Below, in pieces: positions 1-8,236 of a stretch of DNA of 64,000 nucleotides. Under the pieces are notes generated by a model. It made no database searches, was not told the DNA's origin, and saw nothing but the letters and a program-made list of their open reading frames with translations. Made by a program: the position numbers and the translations under genes. The DNA is from Aliiruegeria sabulilitoris (GTDB lineage: Bacteria; Pseudomonadota; Alphaproteobacteria; Rhodobacterales; Rhodobacteraceae): assembly GCF_001558155.1 (NCBI RefSeq), contig NZ_LOAS01000009.1, forward strand, positions 1 through 64,000. Direction: 5' to 3'. Position 1 is the stretch's first letter; every line of letters starts with the position of its first letter.

Positions 1-42
1 CCGCAGACTCTCGTTATGACTGAGGGACCAACGGGGGGCAGG

Positions 43-303
43 TCACTTGGCCTGTTGTGTGGCTTCAGCTTCGCGTCGGATCTTGGTAGCGTAATCGGGA
101 TCAGCCTTTGCGGCGGCGATGATCGCGTTGTGTTGCCGCTTCAAATCGGTGACCCGATCTTTCGCCAGCTCGAAATCATCGCCGAGCGGGATGTACCAAC
201 GGGACATCTTGAGGACCGGCACGAGCACCTTTGGCACCTTGCGCTGGTAGTAGAAGTTTCGGTCGTTTCCGGGGGTCAGGTATCGGATCTTTTGCTGGGT
301 CAT
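43..303 (-). pseudogene. Truncated phage-type integrase N-terminus beside tRNA-Tyr
   Basis: An 86-residue frame begins with MTQQKIRYLTPGNDRNFYYQ and continues with a basic region followed by a stretch rich in Lys, Arg and Ala. This looks like the N-terminal arm of tyrosine recombinases common in Rhodobacteraceae (DUF6538-like start). Such integrases are usually 350-450 residues, and the catalytic Arg-His-Arg-Tyr domain is absent here, so this is a fragment. Past the stop the same frame stays open to the window edge, so a nonsense mutation is possible as well as simple truncation. It lies just downstream of the 3' end of tRNA-Tyr and in the same orientation, which is the usual place for an island integrase. 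The family call is by resemblance only. Confidence 0.45.
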
Positions 304-416
304 ACCCCATGGTCTGAGAGCAAAAGTACGATATCAAGGCAAAAAAGTACGATATCTGAGGCGCTTTGTGGTCCGCGACTTGGGGATTTGTGAGGCAAAC
401 CAACATCTTGGAAAGA

Positions 417-500
417 TGGTGGGCGACCCTGGAATCGAACCAGGCATGGGTCTCCCCGGCGGAGTTACAGTCCGCTGCCGCACCTTGCAGCACGTCGCCC
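417..500 (-). tRNA. tRNA-Tyr (anticodon GTA)
   Basis: On the minus strand the acceptor stem GGGCGAC pairs with GTCGCCC, the anticodon arm is GCGGA-CTGTAAC-TCCGC with GTA at the anticodon and T at position 33, and the T arm is CCTGG-TTCGATT-CCAGG. A long variable arm marks it as class II, as expected for bacterial tRNA-Tyr. The 3' CCA is encoded (417-419). Downstream on the same strand lies an integrase remnant, so this tRNA may have served as an insertion site. Confidence 0.95.
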
Positions 501-695
501 GACGCCGGGCGTACGTAGCCAAGCGGACTTCCGGGGTCAACAGAAAAAAGCGAAAATCTTCGCGGCAGAGTTCTGCAAAGGATTGCCGGAACGGTGAGGT
601 TCTGAACGGGGATGTGCCTGCCGCGCAAATTTAGGGGATGGGTAGCGGATATGTGATTTATGCAGATGATAATCGTTCGCAATATTGTTGATTCC

Positions 696-710
696 TGCAA
701 CTGATTTGCA
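696..710. promoter_or_regulatory. Inverted repeat upstream of the metal importer, possible Fur/Mur-type operator
   Basis: TGCAA-N5-TTGCA forms a perfect inverted repeat about 55 bases before the importer start. Alphaproteobacterial manganese-responsive Fur-family (Mur) operators have a similar TGCAA/TTGCA look. A second AT-rich stretch, TGATAATCGTT, lies just before it. Binding is inferred, not shown. Confidence 0.4.
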
Positions 711-763
711 TATACAGTGAGTGAACAGGAGGGTGCGTTGCGCCCGAGTCCAAAGGAATCGAG

Positions 764-1729
764 ATGCAAAGACGAACGCTGCTGGCAGCGATGGGGGCGA
801 CTGCGCTTTATGCGACGGTGTTGCCCGGGCAAGCCCGAGCAGCGGGAACGCTGAGTGTTGTTGCCACGACCGGCATGATCGCCGATGCGGTCCGGCAGAT
901 CGGGGCAGAGCTGGTCGAGGTGCGCGGGCTGATGGGCCCCGGGGTCGATCCGCATTCCTATCGTCAGACGCGGACGGATATCGTCGCCATGACCAAGGCG
1001 GATCTGGTGCTTTGGCATGGGCTCTACCTTGAGGCGCAGATGGAAGAGTTCTTCCACAAGCTGGAGCGCCGGGGCAATGTGACCGCCGTGGCCGATGCCT
1101 TGCCGCGCGACGTGCTGTTGGGGCATCCGGATTATGACGACAAGTTTGATCCGCATGTCTGGATGGTGCCCGAGATTTGGGCACAGGTGGTACCGGTGAT
1201 CCGGGACGCGCTGAAAGACACGCGGGCGGAACACGAAGCGGCCTTCGATGCCGGAGCGGAGGCTTTCCTGGCCGATCTCGACAAACTCGGCGACTATGCG
1301 CGCGGCGTGTTGGCGAGTGTGCCGGAGCAAAGCCGGGTGCTGGTCACCGCGCATGACGCGTTCAGCTATTTCGGTCGCGCCTACGGGTTCGAGGTGCTGG
1401 GGATCCAGGGGATCTCGACCGAATCCGAAGCCGGGCTGAACCGGATCGGCGAATTGGTCGATGTGCTGGTGAACCGCAAGATCGGCGCGGTCTTCGTTGA
1501 AAGCTCGGTCTCGGACCGCAATATCCGCGCGCTGATCGAGGGGGCCGCATCGCGTGGCCACGAGGTTCGGATCGGTGGTGAGCTGTTCTCGGACGCGATG
1601 GGCGAGACGGGCACCTATGAGGGCAGCTATCTCGGCATGATCGATCACAACGTCACGAGTATTACCCGTGCCCTGGGCGGGGACGCCCCGGAACGCGGCA
1701 TGCTGGGCCGGCTGAGTGCCGGGCTTTGA
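764..1729 (+). CDS. sitA: Metal (Mn/Zn/Fe) ABC transporter substrate-binding protein
   Basis: This is a 321-residue periplasmic metal-binding protein of the TroA/ZnuA/PsaA cluster-9 family that delivers divalent metal to the importer encoded just downstream. The start has a good AAAGGAA site. The N-terminus carries a twin-arginine-like export signal (QRRTLLAA) ending near an ARA cleavage site at about residue 26. The likely metal ligands H64, H131, H197 and D277 match the three-His plus Asp arrangement of TroA better than the His-His-Glu-Asp set of PsaA. It is the first gene of a four-gene operon; the next gene starts 10 bases after its stop. Metal preference (Mn, Zn or Fe) cannot be settled from sequence, so the symbol is by operon layout. 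Confidence 0.88.
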   Translation: MQRRTLLAAMGATALYATVLPGQARAAGTLSVVATTGMIADAVRQIGAELVEVRGLMGPGVDPHSYRQTRTDIVAMTKADLVLWHGLYLEAQMEEFFHKLERRGNVTAVADALPRDVLLGHPDYDDKFDPHVWMVPEIWAQVVPVIRDALKDTRAEHEAAFDAGAEAFLADLDKLGDYARGVLASVPEQSRVLVTAHDAFSYFGRAYGFEVLGIQGISTESEAGLNRIGELVDVLVNRKIGAVFVESSVSDRNIRALIEGAASRGHEVRIGGELFSDAMGETGTYEGSYLGMIDHNVTSITRALGGDAPERGMLGRLSAGL

Positions 1730-1739
1730 GGAGAGTGGA

Positions 1740-2549
1740 ATGACACAGTTGGAACTGGCGACGGACCGGGGACATATCGTGGCGGCGGAAACCCTTGCTG
1801 CAAGCCCGCTGGCGATCCGTGGGTTGACGGTCTCCTATGGCGAAAAGCCGGCGGTCTTTTCCATTGACGCGACGGTGCAAGACGGCTCGATGACGGCGAT
1901 CATCGGCCCCAACGGCGCCGGAAAGTCCACCCTGCTCAAGGCTGCGCTTGGCGTGATCAAGCCGCTCTCGGGAACGGTCTCGGTCTATGGCGCGCCGCTG
2001 GAAGGCCAGCGCGCGCGCATCGCCTATGTGCCGCAGCGCGCCTCGATCGACTGGGATTTCCCGGCCCGCGTGATCGACGTCGTGCTGATGGGCCTCTATC
2101 GCGAGCTCGGCCTGCTGCGCCGGCTGACCGGCGGGCATCGCCAGAAGGCACTAGAGTGCTTGCAGCGTGTCGGCATGGCCGATTTCGCCGAACGCCAGAT
2201 CGGCCAGCTTTCGGGAGGCCAGCAGCAGCGTGTCTTCCTGGCGCGCGCCTTGGCGCAGGACGCCGATCTCTACCTGCTCGACGAACCCTTTGCCGGTGTC
2301 GATGCCGCCACCGAAAAGGCGATCATCGACGTGCTCAAGGCGCTGAAGGCGCAGGGCAAGACGGTTGTGGCGGTGCATCACGACTTGGCGACGATCACCG
2401 AGTATTTCGACCATGTCTTCCTGATCAACGTGCGCAAGGTGGCCGAAGGGCCGGTGGCGACGACCTTTACTGCCGAGAATCTGCAAAAGGCCTATGGCGG
2501 CCGTCTGGCCACGGCGCAGATCGAGGAATTGGAGCTGGGCGCGGGATAA
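1740..2549 (+). CDS. sitB: Metal ABC transporter ATP-binding protein
   Basis: This 269-residue ATPase powers the divalent metal importer from the cytoplasmic face. Visible motifs are Walker A GPNGAGKS (residues 56-63), signature LSGGQ (157-161), Walker B LYLLDEP (177-183) and a switch His in AVHHD. I chose the ATG at 1740 because it follows GGAGAGTGGA directly after the substrate-binding gene. An upstream in-frame ATG would overlap that gene by 14 bases. The N-terminus is about 20 residues longer than a minimal family member. The permease gene follows after 4 bases. Confidence 0.9.
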   Translation: MTQLELATDRGHIVAAETLAASPLAIRGLTVSYGEKPAVFSIDATVQDGSMTAIIGPNGAGKSTLLKAALGVIKPLSGTVSVYGAPLEGQRARIAYVPQRASIDWDFPARVIDVVLMGLYRELGLLRRLTGGHRQKALECLQRVGMADFAERQIGQLSGGQQQRVFLARALAQDADLYLLDEPFAGVDAATEKAIIDVLKALKAQGKTVVAVHHDLATITEYFDHVFLINVRKVAEGPVATTFTAENLQKAYGGRLATAQIEELELGAG

Positions 2550-2553
2550 GGCG

Positions 2554-3759
2554 ATGTTGTTCGAAGCGCTGGCACTGCAACTTGGCTACAACGCCACGCT
2601 GGTGGCCATTGGTTCGGCCCTGCTCGGGATTTCGGCCGGGGTGACGGGCACTTTCCTGTTCCTGCGCAAACGGGCGCTTGTCTCGGATGCGATCAGCCAT
2701 GCTACGCTTCCGGGCGTCGGTCTGGCCTTTATCGTCATGGTCCTGCTCGGAGGAGACGGACGGAACCTCGCGGGTCTCATGGCCGGGTCGGCGCTTTCGG
2801 CGTGGATCGGGCTCATCTGCGTTCAATCGCTCACCCGCCGCACGCGCCTTTCCGAAGACGCGGCCATTGGGGCGATCCTGTCGGTCTTTTTCGGCTTTGG
2901 CGTGGTGTTGCTGACGATCATCCAGAGCATGTCCTCCGGCCGGCAGGCGGGGCTCGACGGGCTCCTGCTTGGCTCGACAGCGGGCATGCTGATGCAGGAT
3001 GCCATGATCATCGCCGGGGGTGGCGCGATAACCCTGGCGCTTGTCCTGCTGTTGCGACGCGCCATGACCCTTGTTGCCTTTGATCCGCAATATGCCCGTT
3101 CCATCGGCATCGATCCCGACCGGGTCGATATGCTGACCATGCTGCTCGTGCTCTCGGTCACCGTGGTCGGGCTCAAGATCGTGGGGCTGATCCTGATCGT
3201 GGCGCTGCTGATCATCCCGCCCGTCACCGCGCGTTTCTGGACCGAGCGTAGCGAAAAGGTGGCCACCTATGCCGGGGTGGTGGGCGGCGTGTCGGGCTAT
3301 GTGGGCGCGGCAATTTCGGCCTCGACCCCGGACATGCCGACCGGTCCGATCATCGTGCTGACCTGTTTCGCGCTTTTTCTCGTCTCCCTCTTCCTGGCGC
3401 CGGAACGCGGTGTGCTGGCGGCCTATCTCCGCCACCGCAGGTTCCAGGAGAAAGTCCATATCCGGCAGGGGCTTCTCTCGCTGGCCCAGCAACAGCCGGT
3501 CTATGAGCCGCTGACGATCCGGCTTCTGGCGCGCGAAGGGCTGGCCCGGCTTGATGGCGTCCCGACGGAGGCCGGCCGCGCGCGCGCCGCCAAGGCCCTG
3601 CTCGATGAGCACCGCTGGCAAATCGTCCATGGGATGGCCGATTTCGAAGCTATCTCAAGCCTGTATGACGGGCTGCGGGATATCGAATCCGTCCTGACTG
3701 CCGACCAACTGGCCGAGATCGACGCCCTGATCGGCGGCCCTGCGGAGGTGACCCCATGA
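2554..3759 (+). CDS. sitC: Metal ABC transporter permease with C-terminal DtxR-like domain
   Basis: This is a 401-residue ABC-3 family permease. Residues 1-290 hold about eight membrane segments and the family pattern RKRALVSDAISHATLPG. Residues 291-401 are soluble and not part of a standard permease, which is about 280-300 residues. This tail contains a helix-turn-helix-like stretch (YEPLTIRLLAREGLARL), then PTEAGRARAA, an EHRW stretch and IESVLTADQLAEIDALIG. These follow the order seen in DtxR/MntR iron or manganese regulators. Similar permease-regulator fusions occur in some TroC-like systems. The stop overlaps the start of the second permease by four bases. Whether the tail senses metal or binds DNA is unknown. 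Confidence 0.87.
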   Translation: MLFEALALQLGYNATLVAIGSALLGISAGVTGTFLFLRKRALVSDAISHATLPGVGLAFIVMVLLGGDGRNLAGLMAGSALSAWIGLICVQSLTRRTRLSEDAAIGAILSVFFGFGVVLLTIIQSMSSGRQAGLDGLLLGSTAGMLMQDAMIIAGGGAITLALVLLLRRAMTLVAFDPQYARSIGIDPDRVDMLTMLLVLSVTVVGLKIVGLILIVALLIIPPVTARFWTERSEKVATYAGVVGGVSGYVGAAISASTPDMPTGPIIVLTCFALFLVSLFLAPERGVLAAYLRHRRFQEKVHIRQGLLSLAQQQPVYEPLTIRLLAREGLARLDGVPTEAGRARAAKALLDEHRWQIVHGMADFEAISSLYDGLRDIESVLTADQLAEIDALIGGPAEVTP

Positions 3760-4685
3760 TGGGTGAGGAGTTCGTTGCACTGAGCCTCGTGCCAATCCTG
3801 ATCGGCACCTTCACCGCAATTGCCTGCGCGCTTCCAGGCAATTTCCTCTTGCTGCGCAAGCAGGCGCTCATCGGCGATGCGATCAGCCATGTCGTCCTGC
3901 CCGGGATCGTCGTGGCCTTTCTGGTGACCGGCACGCTGAGCACCTGGCCGATGATGATCGGCGCCGCCTTTGCAGCCATCATCGCCGTGATCCTGATCGA
4001 GGCCATCCGGCGGCTGGGACGGATCGAGACCGGTGCCGCCATGGGCGTCGTCTTTACCTCCATGTTCGCCGGAGGCGTGCTGCTACTGGAGCGCTCCGAC
4101 ACCTCCACGGTCCATCTTGATGTCGAACATGCCCTTATGGGGAACCTGGAATCGTTGATCTGGCTCGATGCGATGGGTTGGTCCTCGCTGCTCGATCCGG
4201 TGGCGCTGGCGGGGCTGCCGCCTGAGCTGCCGCGCATCTTCGTCACCCTGCTCGGCGTGCTGGCCTTCCTCTGGCTGTTCTGGCGTCCGCTCAAGATCTC
4301 GACCTTCGACGATGGCTTTGCACAGGGCGTCGGTATCCGCACCGGGACCATGGGCATGGCGCTGGTCGTGGTGTCCGCCATCGCGGCGGTCGCCGCCTTC
4401 GATGCAGTGGGTTCCATCATCGTGATCGCCATGTTCATCTGCCCGCCCGCCGCCGCGCGGCTGATGACCAACCGGCTGGAGATTCAGATCGCCTGGTCGG
4501 TTGCCTTCGCCGCGCTCTCGGCGGTGCTGGGCTATGTCTTCGCCGGCTACGGCCCGCTCTGGTTCGGCGGGCAGGATGCGGTCTCGGCCGCCGGCATGAT
4601 CGCCACCGTGTCCGGTGTCATTCTTGCGCTGGCCGCGCTCTTCGGTCCGTGCAGATCCCGCACCGGTGCGCCTTCGGGCGTGTAA
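3756..4685 (+). CDS. sitD: Metal ABC transporter permease, second subunit
   Basis: This 309-residue ABC-3 family membrane protein has about eight to nine hydrophobic segments and the motif LRKQALIGDAISHVVLPG near residues 29-46, paralogous to the preceding permease. It lacks the soluble regulator-like tail of its partner, so the two permeases are not interchangeable copies. Its start overlaps the previous stop (ATGA), implying translational coupling, and it probably pairs with the first permease as a heterodimer. It is the last gene of the importer operon; no clear terminator was found in the 104 bases before the methyltransferase gene. A second ATG three bases downstream is an equally good start. 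Confidence 0.88.
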   Translation: MMGEEFVALSLVPILIGTFTAIACALPGNFLLLRKQALIGDAISHVVLPGIVVAFLVTGTLSTWPMMIGAAFAAIIAVILIEAIRRLGRIETGAAMGVVFTSMFAGGVLLLERSDTSTVHLDVEHALMGNLESLIWLDAMGWSSLLDPVALAGLPPELPRIFVTLLGVLAFLWLFWRPLKISTFDDGFAQGVGIRTGTMGMALVVVSAIAAVAAFDAVGSIIVIAMFICPPAAARLMTNRLEIQIAWSVAFAALSAVLGYVFAGYGPLWFGGQDAVSAAGMIATVSGVILALAALFGPCRSRTGAPSGV

Positions 4686-4789
4686 TGCTTCCAATTGCGG
4701 GTTAAACGGCCAAAACGGCGTTGGATCCCCGTGCCGAACTTGCCATTCCCGCCACGGACGGGCAGGGGAGGGGAAGAAGGAATGCAGAC

Positions 4790-5578
4790 ATGAAGAAACC
4801 GACTTGGGTTATCGACAAGGAACGCGCCCGCCGCGCCGCCGCCGCACAGACGATCTGGCTGTTCGGGCTGCATGCGGTGCGCGATGCGCTGGAAAACCCC
4901 GCCCGCGACCGGCTGCGCCTCGTGGTGACGCGCAATGCCGCCGACAAGCTGGCCGATGCCATCGCCGTCGGCGGGCTTGAGCCCGAGATTGCCGATCCGC
5001 GCAAGTTCCCGGTGCCGCTCGATCCCGGCTCCGTCCACCAGGGCGCGGCGCTGGAAGTGCGCCCGCTGGATTGGGGCAGCCTGGAGGAGCTTTGTGCGCC
5101 CGGAAGCGCCTCGCCGCGCGTTGTCCTACTGGACCGGGTGACCGACCCGCATAACGTGGGCGCCATCTTGCGCTCGGCCGAGGTCTTCGGCGCCCGCGCC
5201 GTGATCGGCACGCTGCGCCATTCCGCCCCCGAAACCGGTGCGCTGGCCAAGACGGCTTCCGGCGCGCTCGAACGCCAGCCCTATCTGCGGGTCCGCAACC
5301 TGGCCGACAGCATGACCCAGCTGCGCGAGATGGGCTACCTGCTCATCGGTCTCGATGGCGAAGCCGAGACGGATCTTGCCCAAGCGGCGGAAGAGGCACG
5401 GAACATCCCCCTCGGACTCGTGATGGGCGCAGAAGGTCCGGGCCTGCGGGAACGTACCCGCAATACTTGCGATAAACTGGTGAAAATCGACGCTTCTGGC
5501 GCTTTTGGCTCTCTCAACGTCTCCAATGCGGCCGCGGTTGCCCTATATGCCACACAGGCAAGGACAACCGGAGAATAG
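4790..5578 (+). CDS. rlmB: SpoU/TrmH-family 23S rRNA 2'-O-methyltransferase
   Basis: This 262-residue RNA ribose methyltransferase has the three SPOUT motifs: DRVTDPHNVGAILRSAEVFG in the middle, MGAEGPGLRERT, and SLNVSNAAAVALY at the C-terminus. These build the trefoil-knot SAM site. The N-terminal part resembles the RNA-binding substrate domain of RlmB, which methylates G2251 of 23S rRNA, so RlmB is the best guess; other SpoU members cannot be ruled out. I used the ATG at 4790 preceded by AAGG rather than an earlier in-frame start at 4721, because MKKPTWVIDKERA gives a normal family N-terminus. The next small gene starts one base after its stop region. Confidence 0.85.
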   Translation: MKKPTWVIDKERARRAAAAQTIWLFGLHAVRDALENPARDRLRLVVTRNAADKLADAIAVGGLEPEIADPRKFPVPLDPGSVHQGAALEVRPLDWGSLEELCAPGSASPRVVLLDRVTDPHNVGAILRSAEVFGARAVIGTLRHSAPETGALAKTASGALERQPYLRVRNLADSMTQLREMGYLLIGLDGEAETDLAQAAEEARNIPLGLVMGAEGPGLRERTRNTCDKLVKIDASGAFGSLNVSNAAAVALYATQARTTGE

Positions 5579-5579
5579 G

Positions 5580-5873
5580 ATGCACCGAAATACCAAGCTG
5601 GCAACCTGCTGCTATTGCGGCATGCGTGCGACGCTGGTCCTTGGCGAAGACCGCCATAGCTTGGCCTGTGGTGGTTGCGGTGCCCCTTTGAGCGACCTCA
5701 AGAGCTTGCCGAGCGGCAAGACGACGAAGACGTCATCCGCGAACAAAACGGCGCCTTTTGACCCCAGATCGGCAAAGAAAACGAAGTCGAAAAAGCGCTC
5801 TAAACCGAAAAAACCGTCGTTTAGAAGAGTGTTCGGTGATATTCTGGATGAGATAGAGGATATCTTTGACTAG
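5580..5873 (+). CDS. Small zinc-ribbon protein, function unknown
   Basis: This 97-residue protein has two CxxC pairs near the N-terminus (CCYCGM at about residues 10-15 and CGGC at about 31-34), consistent with a zinc ribbon. A Lys/Ser-rich basic linker follows, then a short acidic tail (DILDEIEDIFD). The basic linker suggests nucleic acid contact. The start is one base past the methyltransferase stop codon, so the two are probably co-transcribed, and an RNA-related role would fit. I recognise no named family. Confidence 0.75.
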   Translation: MHRNTKLATCCYCGMRATLVLGEDRHSLACGGCGAPLSDLKSLPSGKTTKTSSANKTAPFDPRSAKKTKSKKRSKPKKPSFRRVFGDILDEIEDIFD

Positions 5874-5986
5874 GCCGCGCTTTGCGGCGCGGGGGTAGTC
5901 AAGTCCTTTTTTGGAAAAACCCGGTCGTGTTCACATTTTTATTACACTCTCTTGGAAAGAGCCGGAAAAAACCTACATCTTACTCA

Positions 5987-6073
5987 TGGGTTGCAGTTTT
6001 GGAACAACGCAACCCGCTGCACTGTCCCTCGTTCCGCAACTGGCGCTCGGTACTCCCGAGCGCCTTTTCTTTT
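5987..6073 (+). ncRNA. Candidate small RNA with 5' hairpin and intrinsic terminator
   Basis: The 227-base gap between two genes holds a complete small transcription unit: a possible -35 TTGGAA (5952-5957), a 16-base spacer and a -10 like TACATC (5974-5979). A perfect 7-bp hairpin GGGTTGC/GCAACCC follows (5988-6015), and then a 9-bp perfect terminator hairpin with a T-rich tail. No convincing ORF uses the interval. I know no family match, so the RNA is predicted from structure only. Confidence 0.45.
6042..6073 (+). terminator. Rho-independent terminator
   Basis: The stem GGCGCTCGG pairs perfectly with CCGAGCGCC around loop TACTC, and is followed by TTTTCTTTTT. It lies just before the CoA-binding protein gene, so it ends an upstream transcript, most likely the candidate small RNA. 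Confidence 0.85.
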
Positions 6074-6100
6074 TCGCACGATGCGGGCACATCTTGCCGC

Positions 6101-6538
6101 ATGAACGCAATCGACCAACAGATTCGCGAGATCTTCGAACGCAGCCGCGTCATCGCCTGCGTCGGGGCCTCCGCCAACCCGGCCCGCCCGAGCTATTACG
6201 TTTCCATCTTCCTCAAGCAACGCGGATACCGCGTCATCCCGGTGAACCCCGGGCTGGCGGGACAGGAGTTGTTTGGCGAAACCGTGGTCGGCAGCCTGTC
6301 CGAGGTCGAAGCCGAGGTGGACATGATCGACATCTTCCGCCGCTCGGAACAGGTTTCGCCAATTGTGGCCCAGGCGCTGATCCACTTGCCCCGGCTGCGC
6401 ACGGTCTGGATGCAGATCGGCGTTGCCAATGCCGACGCCGCCATGATGGCGGGTGAACGCGGCGTCGATGTCATCGAAAACCGCTGCCCGAAAATCGAAA
6501 TCCCGCGCCTTTTCGGACCGGACTGGCGCGTCGGCTGA
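6101..6538 (+). CDS. CoA-binding domain protein (YccU-like)
   Basis: This 145-residue protein consists of one Rossmann-type CoA-binding domain like that of succinyl-CoA synthetase alpha subunits. Visible features are the nucleotide loop VIACVGASANPARPSYYVS near residues 16-34, YRVIPVNPG, and a C-terminal ENRCPKIEIPRL in which the Cys is typical of YccU relatives. The physiological role of the family is not established. I chose the ATG at 6101 because the longer upstream frame crosses a strong terminator. It is convergent with hisE, whose stop lies 12 bases away. Confidence 0.8.
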   Translation: MNAIDQQIREIFERSRVIACVGASANPARPSYYVSIFLKQRGYRVIPVNPGLAGQELFGETVVGSLSEVEAEVDMIDIFRRSEQVSPIVAQALIHLPRLRTVWMQIGVANADAAMMAGERGVDVIENRCPKIEIPRLFGPDWRVG

Positions 6539-6550
6539 GCGCTCGCTCTA

Positions 6551-6862
6551 TCAGCCCCGGCTGGCCTTCTCAACAATGCCAGAGGTGCCCTCGCGACGCG
6601 CCAGTTCCGCCTCGACATCCGCCAGTGAAACATCCCTCGCGGCCAGCATGACCAACAGGTGATAGAGCACATCCGCGGCTTCGGCGGTGAGCTTCTCCCG
6701 GTCGCCCTTCACCGCTTCGATGATTGCCTCCACGGCCTCCTCACCGAACTTCTCGGCACATTTTTCCGGCCCCTTCGCGAACAGCTTCGCCGTCCAGGAC
6801 GAGTCCGGATCCGCGCCCTTTCGGGCTTCTATGGTCTCGGCAAGCCGCTCAATGGCACTCAT
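6551..6862 (-). CDS. hisE: Phosphoribosyl-ATP pyrophosphatase
   Basis: This 103-residue enzyme hydrolyses phosphoribosyl-ATP to phosphoribosyl-AMP, the second step of histidine synthesis. The MazG-like all-alpha fold shows the metal-binding pattern [14 protein letters not shown] near residues 37-50 and [13 protein letters not shown] near 60-72. HisE is a stand-alone protein here rather than fused to HisI. It lies 60 bases downstream of hisF on the same strand, so the two are likely one transcript. Confidence 0.93.
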   Translation of the reverse strand: MSAIERLAETIEARKGADPDSSWTAKLFAKGPEKCAEKFGEEAVEAIIEAVKGDREKLTAEAADVLYHLLVMLAARDVSLADVEAELARREGTSGIVEKASRG

Positions 6863-6878
6863 TTTCAGCCTTCATCTT

Positions 6879-6910
6879 TCAAGAAATACCTCGGGGGTGC
6901 GGGGGGGGCC
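6879..6910. repeat. Intergenic GAAATA-CGGGGG element, copy 1
   Basis: AAGAAATACCTCGGGGGTGC followed by a G run fills the hisF-hisE spacer. Related stretches occur at 58184-58219 and, inverted, at 50225-50269, all between genes. The shared core is GAAATAYCYYGGGRG next to a G run. This looks like a dispersed intergenic repeat; its function is unknown. Confidence 0.35.
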
Positions 6911-6922
6911 GGTCCCGCAATC

Positions 6923-7684
6923 TCAGTCCAGCCGCACGGGAATCCCTGCCGCCGCCATATGTTCCTTGGCCTCGCGGATGGTGTAGTCGCCAAAATGGAA
7001 GATCGAGGCAGCCAGGACCGCGCTCGCGCCGCCCTCGGTCACGCCCTCGACCAGGTGATCGAGCGTGCCCACGCCGCCCGAGGCAATGACCGGAACACTC
7101 ACCGCATCCGAAATCGCCCGGGTGAGCGGCAGGTTGAAACCCGCCCGCGTGCCGTCGCGGTCCATCGATGTCAGCAGGATCTCCCCGGCACCTTTCGCCA
7201 CCACGGTTTTCGCGAACTCCACCGCGTCGATCCCCGTCGGACGCCGCCCGCCATGGGTGAAGATCTCCCACTTGCCGGGGCTGACCGTCTTGGCGTCGAT
7301 GGCGACAACGATGCACTGGCTGCCGAAACGTTCCGCCGCATGTGCGACGACATCCGGATTGGCCACGGCGGCAGAGTTGAAACTCACCTTGTCCGCGCCT
7401 GCCAACAGCAGGTTGCGCACATCCTCGGACGTGCGCACGCCGCCACCGATGGTCAGGGGCATGAAACACTGCTCCGCCGTGCGTGTGGCCAGATCATACA
7501 TGGTGCCCCGGTTCTCATGGGTCGCGTTGATGTCGAGGAAGCAAAGCTCGTCGGCCCCGGCCGCGTCATACGCCTTGGCCGCCTCCACCGGGTCGCCGGC
7601 ATCGATCAGGTCGACGAAATTCACACCCTTGACGACACGGCCGTCCTTGACGTCCAGGCAGGGGATGATGCGCGTTTTGAGCAT
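6923..7684 (-). CDS. hisF: Imidazole glycerol phosphate synthase cyclase subunit
   Basis: This 253-residue (beta-alpha)8 barrel, together with the glutaminase HisH, converts PRFAR and ammonia to imidazole glycerol phosphate and AICAR. The catalytic acids D11 ([10 protein letters not shown]) and D130 (VVAIDAKT) are in place, and both half-barrel phosphate-binding glycine stretches (TIGGGVR and IASGGVG) are present. The length is normal. hisE follows on the same strand. hisA lies upstream on the same strand but is separated by an oppositely oriented DUF302 gene, so hisF probably has its own promoter. HisH is not in the window. Confidence 0.95.
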   Translation of the reverse strand: MLKTRIIPCLDVKDGRVVKGVNFVDLIDAGDPVEAAKAYDAAGADELCFLDINATHENRGTMYDLATRTAEQCFMPLTIGGGVRTSEDVRNLLLAGADKVSFNSAAVANPDVVAHAAERFGSQCIVVAIDAKTVSPGKWEIFTHGGRRPTGIDAVEFAKTVVAKGAGEILLTSMDRDGTRAGFNLPLTRAISDAVSVPVIASGGVGTLDHLVEGVTEGGASAVLAASIFHFGDYTIREAKEHMAAAGIPVRLD

Positions 7685-7789
7685 ATGGAAGACGTCCTTA
7701 ACAAATCACGAGATGTTTTATGGGCAATCGCGCCGATAGGCCAGACCATAGAGCGACATCAATACGTTTGGGGAATCAGGGAGATCGAG

Positions 7790-8236
7790 ATGAGATTTGC
7801 TGCAATCATGGCCCTCGCCGCCAGCCTCGCAACGCCTGGTCTGGCGGAGGATATCGTTTCTGTGCGCGCTTCTGGCGATGTCGAAACGACGATGGATGCG
7901 CTCGAAGCCGCGGTCGGCAAGGCTGGCGCGACCGTTTTTGCTCGCGTCGACCATTCGGGAGGTGCAGAGTCGGTTGGCATGACCCTTCCCGGATCGCAGC
8001 TACTGGTGTTCGGCAATCCGATGCTCGGCACCCCGGCAATGCAGGACGATCCACTGGCCGGCCTCTACCTGCCGTTGCGGGTGCTCGTGTACGAGGATGG
8101 CGATGGGGCAGTCTGGCTGGCCTATGAAGATCCTGCCGAGATGCTCGATGATCTCGAGATCGACGATGACGCCGAATACCTCGGCAAGATGTCCGGCGCG
8201 TTGTCGAAACTCACCGCAGCCGCCGCTGGTGGTTAG
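7790..8236 (+). CDS. Secreted DUF302 protein
   Basis: This 148-residue protein has a cleavable signal peptide ([19 protein letters not shown], cleavage before E20) and a DUF302 domain: [46 protein letters not shown]. Family members are small dimeric beta-alpha proteins of unknown function, often periplasmic. The start follows GGGAGATCGAG. The gene sits between hisF and hisA on the opposite strand, and its stop overlaps the hisA stop by four bases. Confidence 0.82.
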   Translation: MRFAAIMALAASLATPGLAEDIVSVRASGDVETTMDALEAAVGKAGATVFARVDHSGGAESVGMTLPGSQLLVFGNPMLGTPAMQDDPLAGLYLPLRVLVYEDGDGAVWLAYEDPAEMLDDLEIDDDAEYLGKMSGALSKLTAAAAGG

